Of a stretch of DNA of 7,097 nucleotides, positions 1-7,097 are shown one piece after another. The stretch comes from Rubrivivax sp. (lineage in GTDB: Bacteria; Pseudomonadota; Gammaproteobacteria; Burkholderiales; Burkholderiaceae): assembly GCA_004211235.1 (NCBI GenBank), contig SEEY01000197.1, forward strand, positions 1 to 7,097, in the 5' to 3' direction. Made by a program: the position numbers and the translations under genes. Under the pieces are notes generated by a model, which was not told the DNA's origin, did not search any database, and was given only the letters and a program-made list of their open reading frames with translations. Within the stretch, counting starts at the first letter, position 1, and each line of letters begins with the position of its first letter.

Positions 1-411
1 GACGCGCGCCTTCACGCTGTTCGCGACCCACTACTTCGAGCTGACCGAGTTCCCCGCCAAGCACGCCATGGCGCAGAACTGGCACGTGTCGGCCGTCGAG
101 AGCGGCGAGGACATCGTCTTCCTGCACGAGCTGCAGCCCGGCCCGGCCAGCCGCAGCTACGGCGTGCAGGTCGCCAGGCTGGCCGGCATGCCCGCCAGCC
201 TGGTGCGCCAGGCGCGTGCAACGCTGGAAGCGCTGGAGGCGCGGCAGAACGCCGAGGACGATCAGTTCGACCTTTTTGCCGCCCCGCCCGCACCACCGCC
301 CCTGCCCGAGCCGAGCGGCCTGGTCGCGGCGCTGGACGGCATCGACCCGGATGCGCTGTCGCCCCGCGAAGCGCTGGAAGCGCTCTACAAGCTGAAGAAG
401 CTGGCCAAGGC

Positions 412-415
<4 letters not shown>
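1..415 (+). CDS. mutS: DNA mismatch repair protein MutS, C-terminal part (5' end outside window)
   Basis: The open frame enters at base 2 and ends at TGA 413-415, giving the last 137 residues. It opens with TRAFTLFATHYFELTEFP, which contains the conserved FATHYFELT signature of the MutS ATPase domain just after Walker B. It continues with HVSAVESGEDIVFLHEL and GPASRSYGVQVARLAGMP, the conserved end of the ABC-type ATPase and helix-turn-helix dimer region. A charged helix follows, then an acidic and Pro/Ala-rich linker holding QFDLF (263-277), a candidate beta-clamp-binding motif. The end, PDALSPREALEALYKLKKLA, is the typical MutS C-terminal helical element. By family knowledge MutS recognises mispairs and recruits MutL. 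The stop codon overlaps an ATG (ATGA, 412-415), so whatever follows may be translationally coupled. The family assignment is secure; only the 5' truncation by the window limits it. Confidence 0.97.
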
Positions 416-2994
<2,579 letters not shown>

Positions 2995-2996
2995 CC

Positions 2997-3854
2997 ATGA
3001 AGCTCTGCGGATTCGACGTCGGCATCGACCAGCCCTTCTTCCTGATCGCCGGCACCTGCTCGATCGAGGGCCTGCAGATGTCGCTCGACGTCGCCGGCCT
3101 GCTCAAGGAAGCGTGCACTGAACTCGGCATCCCGCTGATCTACAAGGGCTCGTTCGACAAGGCCAACCGCTCCTCCGGCACCACCAAGCGCGGTGTCGGC
3201 ATGGAAGCCGGCCTGAAGATCCTCGACGAGGTGCGCCGCCAGACCGGCCTGCCGGTGCTGACCGACGTGCACGACGCGTCGCAGGTCGCCGAGGTCGCCA
3301 GCGTCGTCGACGTGCTGCAGACGCCCGCCTTCCTGTGCCGCCAGACCGACTTCATCCGCGCCGTCGCGCAAAGTGGCAAGCCGGTCAACATCAAGAAGGG
3401 CCAGTTCCTCGCGCCCTGGGACATGAAGAACGTCATCGACAAGGCCCGCGCCGCCGCGCGTGAGGTGGGCCTCTCGGAAGACCTGTTCCTGGCCTGCGAA
3501 CGGGGCGTCAGCTTCGGCTACAACAACCTCGTGGCGGACATGACGAGCCTGGCTGAGATGCGCAACACCGGCGCGCCGGTGGTGTTCGACGTGACCCACT
3601 CGGTGCAGAAGCCCGGCGGCCTCGGCGGCTCCAGCGGCGGTGCCCGCGAGATGGTGCCGGTGCTGGCCCGTGCCGGCGTGGGCGTGGGCGTGGCGGGCCT
3701 CTTCATGGAGACCCACCCGAACCCGGCCGAAGCCTTCAGCGACGGCCCCAACGCCGTGCCGCTCAAGCACATGAAGACGCTGCTGGCGCAGCTGGTGGCG
3801 CTGGACCGCGTCGTCAAGCAACAGCCGCTGCTCGAGAACGACTTCAGCTGCTGA
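2997..3854 (+). CDS. kdsA: 3-deoxy-8-phosphooctulonate (KDO-8-phosphate) synthase, metal-dependent type, 285 aa
   Basis: KdsA condenses phosphoenolpyruvate with arabinose-5-phosphate to form KDO-8-phosphate, the committed step to the inner-core sugar of lipopolysaccharide. The protein is a full-length TIM-barrel enzyme starting [19 protein letters not shown]. Diagnostic segments are SFDKANRSS (substrate binding), [50 protein letters not shown] and MULTI-residue FMETHPNP. Cys21 in GTCSIEG occupies the position that separates metal-dependent enzymes (Cys, as in Aquifex) from metal-independent ones (Asn, as in E. coli). The other ligands expected by family knowledge are present: His201, Glu238 and Asp249. 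The PGG loop ([12 protein letters not shown]) is also typical of the metal-dependent class. It follows pyrG by 2 bp; CTP is used two steps later by KdsB, which gives the pairing a metabolic logic. Confidence 0.98.
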   Translation: MKLCGFDVGIDQPFFLIAGTCSIEGLQMSLDVAGLLKEACTELGIPLIYKGSFDKANRSSGTTKRGVGMEAGLKILDEVRRQTGLPVLTDVHDASQVAEVASVVDVLQTPAFLCRQTDFIRAVAQSGKPVNIKKGQFLAPWDMKNVIDKARAAAREVGLSEDLFLACERGVSFGYNNLVADMTSLAEMRNTGAPVVFDVTHSVQKPGGLGGSSGGAREMVPVLARAGVGVGVAGLFMETHPNPAEAFSDGPNAVPLKHMKTLLAQLVALDRVVKQQPLLENDFSC

Positions 3855-3889
3855 AGTGCACCGCTGCGGCGCGCTTCAGAAGGCGCCGC
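3841..3889 (+). terminator. hairpin cluster over the kdsA stop: terminator or attenuator-like structure
   Basis: Hairpin A: acttcag (3841-3847) pairs with ctgaagt (3851-3857), loop ctg, spanning the kdsA stop at 3852-3854. Hairpin B: gcggcgc (3866-3872) pairs with gcgccgc (3883-3889), prolonged inward by ctt (3874-3876) against aag (3880-3882) with one bulged G. No T-run follows, so a classical intrinsic terminator is not shown; transcript end stabilisation or a Rho-linked end is possible. The right arm of A can alternatively pair with the left part of B (3851-3859 with 3871-3879, nine pairs including one G-U), so the two folds exclude each other. Confidence 0.45.
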
Positions 3890-3929
3890 CGACTCGAACC
3901 TTGGTCACAACTCTGAGCTGCCGATCGCC

Positions 3930-4010
3930 ATGCCCATGCTCGCCAACATCAAGCCTGCCCGGCGCGCACTGCGCGCCGCCCCGCGCATGTTCCTGATCGA
4001 CGGCGCCTGA
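3930..4010 (+). CDS. possible 26-codon leader ORF before the DUF2339 gene
   Basis: ATG 3930 opens MPMLANIKPARRALRAAPRM followed by FLIDGA and ends at TGA 4008-4010, two bases before the GTG start of the large membrane protein. An internal ATG at 3987 would give only seven residues. The peptide is basic and matches nothing I recognise. A strong hairpin sits inside it (3960-3978). It could be a coupling leader, but upstream Shine-Dalgarno support is poor and it may be chance in GC-rich DNA. Confidence 0.22.
   Translation: MPMLANIKPARRALRAAPRMFLIDGA
3960..3978 (+). repeat. perfect 8-bp inverted repeat (hairpin) upstream of the DUF2339 gene
   Basis: cggcgcgc (3960-3967) and gcgcgccg (3971-3978) are exact reverse complements around a 3-base loop (act). 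It lies 35 bases before the GTG start at 4013, in the presumed leader. No T-run follows. It could affect mRNA stability or ribosome access, or be a by-product of base composition. Confidence 0.45.
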
Positions 4011-4012
4011 GC

Positions 4013-6748
4013 GTGCCGGTCGTCCTGTTACTGCTGGGCGCGCTGTTCGGCGGCTTCGCGTCCGAGAGCTTGATGGGCGCCCTGCTCGGCGCCGCAGTCG
4101 GCTGGCTGGCCTGGCAGCAGACGCTGCAGGGGCGGCGCATCGCCCAGCTGGAAAAGCAGCTGCAGGCAGGCGCAGCGGCACCGGTTTTGGCGCCGCAAGC
4201 GGCGTCTGTACCAGCGGCTGATGTCGCTGCCGACGTCGCGGTGCCAGCGCCCGTCGCTGCCCCTCTCGCGGTAGCCGAGCCGGCACGGCCGCAGCGCGCC
4301 GAAGTGGCCGTCGCTGTCCCCGGGCCGACCGCCCAACTGAGCGCATCTGCGTCATCTCAACCCCCGGTCGTTCCGAAGGTCATCATCCCGCCGGTTCCTC
4401 GCCCGGCACCGGCACCGCGCCGACCGATCCCCATGCCGGCCTGGGCGCAACGCCTCGCCGCGGCCAACACCATCGTCAAGGTCGGGCTGGCGATGCTCTT
4501 CCTCGGCCTGGTCTTCCTGGCCCGCTTCGCCGCCGAGAACGTCACCGTGCCGCTGGAAGTGCGCCTGGCCGGCATCGGCGCCACCGGCGTCGTGCTGCTC
4601 GTCATCGGCTGGCGTCTGCGCCTGCGTTCACGGGGCTACGGCCTGCTGCTGCAGGGCGGCGGCGTGGCGGTCGTCTACCTGACGCTGTTCGCCGCGGTGA
4701 AGCTCGCCGGCCTGCAGCCGCTGGCGCTGGTGTTCGCGCTGATGCTGGCGGTGTCGCTGCTGGCGGCGCTGCTGGCCGTGAAGCAGGACGCGCAGGCGCT
4801 GGCCGTCGTCGCTGCGCTGGGCGGTTACGCCACGCCGCTGCTGCTGTCGAACGGAGGCGGCGCCATCGCCATGCTGCTCGGCTATGACTTCGTGCTCGGC
4901 CTGGGCGTGGCGCTGGTTGCGTGGTTCAAGCACTGGCCGCGGCTGAACCTGATCGCCTTCAGCTTCACCGCGCTGATCGCCAGCGCCTGGGGATTCACCG
5001 GTTACACGAGCGCGGACTACGCGGTGGCACAGGGCTTCCTGATCGCCTTCTGGCTGCTCTTCACCGCCGTGCTGTTGATGCCCGGCAGGCGCGCCCAGCA
5101 AACGCCCGAGGTCTGGTTGCAGGCCACGCTGCTGTTCGGCGTGCCGGTGTTCGGCTCGGGCATGCAGTACGCACTGCTCAAGCCCGACTCGATGGCCATC
5201 GCGCTGGCCGCGTTGCTCATCGGCGGCGCCTACGTGGGCCTCGCGGCCTGGACGCGCCGCCGCCCGGCGCACGCCCTCGTGTTCGAGGCCTTCATCGCAC
5301 TGGGCGCGGTGTTCGGCACGCTGGTCATCCCGTTCGCCCTCAGCGCCGAGGCCACCGCCGGTGCCTGGGCACTGGAGGGCGCGGGTGCGGTCTGGCTGGC
5401 CCTGCGCCAGCGTCGCCTGCGCGTCCTGGCCAGTGGCCTGGCGCTGATGATGCTGGGCGGCTTCAGATTGGTGTTCTCGATGGCCACCGGCGATGCTGGC
5501 GATCTGCTGGCGCCCTCGCAACTGTTGAACGCCTTGTTGATCGCGGCCGCCGGGCTGGCGGCTGCACGCTTCCTGGGCCGGGACGACAGCCGCCCGTGGC
5601 ATGCAGGTGTCGCGGCCGCGCTGGTCGGCTGGGGCACGTTGTGGCTCGCGGTCGCGGCGGGCATCGTGGTCGACCAGTGGGTGCCGGCACCGCAGGAGTG
5701 GGCCGTCAGCGTTGCGCTGATTGCTGCCATCGCCGCCGTGCTGCTCGGCCTGCAGGCACTGTGGCGCTGGCCCACCGTGGCATGGCCGACGGCGCTGCTG
5801 CTGCCGGCCTGGGCCTTGCTGGGAGTTCTCGGCACCGTGCTGCACGGCTCGCCGCTGTCGCACGGTGGGCTGTGGGCGCTGCCGCTGGCCTGGGCCGCTC
5901 AAGCGCTGCTGCTGCACCGCACCGCGCCGCACTGGCCCGCGCCCCTGCGCAACGCGACGCACGCCGGCAGCCTGCTGGCTTTCGCCCTGCTCGGCGCCCT
6001 GCAGGGCCGCCACTGGACGGCCGACCTCGGTGACCCCGGCAGCGCCTGGGGCTGGCTGGGCTGGCTGGTGGTGCCGGCGCTGCTGCTGGCCGCGGTGCTG
6101 CGCCAGCAGAAGCGCGCACCCGAGCGCCAGGCCTGGCCGCTGCGACTGGCGCCCGCGGCCTACGCGCAGGCGGGCGGCGCCGTGCTGAGCCTGGCGCTGG
6201 CCGCCTGGGTGCTGATCGCCAACTGGGCCAGCCCGGGCAGCGCCCAGCCCCTGCCCTACATCCCGGTGCTGAACCCGCTCGATCTCGGTATCGCCGCTGC
6301 GCTGCTGGCCGTGGTCGCCTGGCTGCGCAGCCCCGCTGCCGCAAAGCTCTCGCCGCACGTCTTGATGGTGCCGGCGGGCCTGGCCTTCCTGTGGCTCAAC
6401 GGCATGCTGATCCGCTGCTTCCACCACTGGGGCGGCGTGCCCTACCACCTCGACGGCTGGCTCGACTCACGCGGCGTGCAGACCGGCCTGGCGCTGCTGT
6501 GGAGTGCGCTGGCGCTGGTGCTGATGCTGCTGGGCACACGCCGCCATCAACGCGCGCCCTGGCTGGCCGGCGCCGTGTTGCTGGGCGCCGTCGTACTGAA
6601 GCTGTTGGTCTTCGACCTGCAGGGCAGCGGCACCGTGCTGCGCATCGTCTCCTTCATCGGCGTGGGCGTGCTCATGCTGGTCATCGGCTATGTGGCGCCT
6701 CTGCCTGGCTCATCCGGACCTGCTCGGAATGAAACACCGCCTGCTTGA
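4013..6748 (+). CDS. DUF2339 family polytopic membrane protein, 911 aa
   Basis: This is a very large inner-membrane protein of the DUF2339 family, whose molecular function is not established. Residues 1-36 form one or two hydrophobic segments (VVLLLLGALFGG, LLGAAVGWLAW). They are followed by a short charged helix (RRIAQLEKQLQ, about 41-51) and an Ala/Pro/Val-rich linker to about residue 143. The core starts at WAQRLAAANTIVKVGLAMLF and holds the family-typical RGYGLLLQGGGVAVVYLTLF (from about 207) and GGYATPLLLSNGG (from about 270). From there to near residue 900 the chain is an almost unbroken series of membrane helices, probably more than 20. The GTG at 4013 is the first plausible start: the frame is open from 3917 but contains no ATG there, and homologues also begin with a membrane helix. 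The Shine-Dalgarno is weak. The 3' end overlaps the next gene by 20 bp, indicating coupling. Family confident, start moderately so. Confidence 0.9.
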   Translation: MPVVLLLLGALFGGFASESLMGALLGAAVGWLAWQQTLQGRRIAQLEKQLQAGAAAPVLAPQAASVPAADVAADVAVPAPVAAPLAVAEPARPQRAEVAVAVPGPTAQLSASASSQPPVVPKVIIPPVPRPAPAPRRPIPMPAWAQRLAAANTIVKVGLAMLFLGLVFLARFAAENVTVPLEVRLAGIGATGVVLLVIGWRLRLRSRGYGLLLQGGGVAVVYLTLFAAVKLAGLQPLALVFALMLAVSLLAALLAVKQDAQALAVVAALGGYATPLLLSNGGGAIAMLLGYDFVLGLGVALVAWFKHWPRLNLIAFSFTALIASAWGFTGYTSADYAVAQGFLIAFWLLFTAVLLMPGRRAQQTPEVWLQATLLFGVPVFGSGMQYALLKPDSMAIALAALLIGGAYVGLAAWTRRRPAHALVFEAFIALGAVFGTLVIPFALSAEATAGAWALEGAGAVWLALRQRRLRVLASGLALMMLGGFRLVFSMATGDAGDLLAPSQLLNALLIAAAGLAAARFLGRDDSRPWHAGVAAALVGWGTLWLAVAAGIVVDQWVPAPQEWAVSVALIAAIAAVLLGLQALWRWPTVAWPTALLLPAWALLGVLGTVLHGSPLSHGGLWALPLAWAAQALLLHRTAPHWPAPLRNATHAGSLLAFALLGALQGRHWTADLGDPGSAWGWLGWLVVPALLLAAVLRQQKRAPERQAWPLRLAPAAYAQAGGAVLSLALAAWVLIANWASPGSAQPLPYIPVLNPLDLGIAAALLAVVAWLRSPAAAKLSPHVLMVPAGLAFLWLNGMLIRCFHHWGGVPYHLDGWLDSRGVQTGLALLWSALALVLMLLGTRRHQRAPWLAGAVLLGAVVLKLLVFDLQGSGTVLRIVSFIGVGVLMLVIGYVAPLPGSSGPARNETPPA

Positions 6749-7097
6749 AGTCCTGCTCGCTTTTGTTGCCACCTCAGCCGCGACCTGGGCCAGCGCCGCG
6801 GCCTATCGCGCGCCGGTGCAGATCACGCAGGCGGCGCCCTTTCTGACGCTCGATGCCGGCGTGGACGCCTGGCGGCACAGCCTCGGCAGCGACCTGCGCG
6901 ACTGGCAGCTGCTCGATGCGCAAGGCCGGCGCGTGCCCTTCGCGCTGCTGCCCGAGGACGGCGTCGCCGCGCCGCCCGAGCGTGAACTGAAGCTGTTCGC
7001 GCTGCCCCCCGCGCCGACGCCTGCCTCCGCACCGAAAAGCAAGGCGCCCGCCGGCTGGCTGCTCGACCTGGGCGAGCCGAGCCGCTGGCCCGCCGAG
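6729..7097 (+). CDS. DUF3999-like exported protein, N-terminal 123 residues (3' end outside window)
   Basis: The frame from ATG 6729 stays open to the last base. It begins with a clear signal peptide, MKHRLLEVLLAFVATSAATW followed by ASAAA, with likely cleavage near residues 22-25. The mature part starts YRAPVQITQAAPFLTLDAG, then has LRDWQLLDAQGRRVPFALLPE, which resembles the beta-rich periplasmic start of DUF3999 proteins (value delivered to 'ALLP' after a short 'DAQG' turn). The position directly after a DUF2339 gene strengthens this, because the two families are often adjacent. Start and stop of the pair overlap by 20 bp, so both products are probably made together and may act as one envelope complex; that is inference. 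Function is unknown. The family call rests on weak N-terminal similarity plus context. Confidence 0.72.
   Translation, partial: MKHRLLEVLLAFVATSAATWASAAAYRAPVQITQAAPFLTLDAGVDAWRHSLGSDLRDWQLLDAQGRRVPFALLPEDGVAAPPERELKLFALPPAPTPASAPKSKAPAGWLLDLGEPSRWPAE

Noticed and set aside
3891..3930. Promoter between kdsA and the DUF2339 gene (TTGGTC at 3901)
   Set aside because: No acceptable -10 hexamer lies 16-18 bases downstream, so I could not support a sigma-70 promoter.
4172..4440. Ala/Pro/Val-rich segment of the DUF2339 protein as a tandem repeat
   Set aside because: Short A-P-V runs recur but there is no regular period; it reads as a low-complexity linker, which is usual between the first membrane segment and the core in this family.
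4628..6448. Long open frame (606 codons) on the minus strand opposite the DUF2339 gene
   Set aside because: The product is a Gln/Arg/Ala-rich string typical of reading leucine-rich membrane-helix codons backwards; no domain, and the + strand gene explains the region.

Overview
The window looks like chromosomal DNA of a beta-proteobacterium, most likely order Burkholderiales (Rubrivivax/Leptothrix/Comamonadaceae-like). The basis is very high G+C with strongly GC3-biased codons, the Burkholderiales-type sequences of the PyrG, KdsA and MutS proteins, and the gene order. No BLAST was run, so the genus is inference. All genes lie on the + strand, tightly packed. There is no tRNA, rRNA, IS element or CRISPR array. 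The longest stretch without a confident gene is 158 bases.

Layout: (1) 1-415, 3' end of mutS (mismatch repair ATPase), with a C-terminal beta-clamp-binding-like motif. (2) 459-1253, a small alpha/beta hydrolase that may be translationally coupled to mutS through a 16-codon mini-ORF, with ATGA overlaps at both ends. (3) 1254-1365, intergenic region with a small hairpin and a likely promoter. (4) 1366-2994 pyrG (CTP synthase) and 2997-3854 kdsA (KDO-8-phosphate synthase), 2 bp apart and evidently one operon. CTP is used later in the KDO pathway to make CMP-KDO, so the pair joins nucleotide supply to lipopolysaccharide synthesis. (5) 3855-4012, intergenic region with strong hairpins and a possible 26-codon ORF. 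(6) 4013-6748, a 911-aa polytopic membrane protein of the DUF2339 family, overlapping by 20 bp (7) 6729-end, the exported N-terminus of a DUF3999-like protein. The last two are a recurrent pair of unknown function in the cell envelope. They sit where related genomes usually have eno downstream of kdsA.

The most striking observation is inside the hydrolase. Right after the nucleophile elbow GHSLGG the protein reads RQPSGSA, unlike the hydrophobic helix expected there. The DNA for this stretch is a 20-bp core (703-722) flanked by perfect 8-bp inverted repeats (695-702 and 723-730). Reverse-complementing the core restores MLSLMAA, the family-like sequence [19 protein letters not shown], with no change of frame. 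Both orientations are open. This is either an intragenic micro-inversion (possibly a reversible switch), a fixed template-switch mutation, or a sequencing/assembly artefact at a quasi-palindrome. The start of the same gene also carries an apparent 47-bp-offset partial duplication (20 of 25 bases identical).
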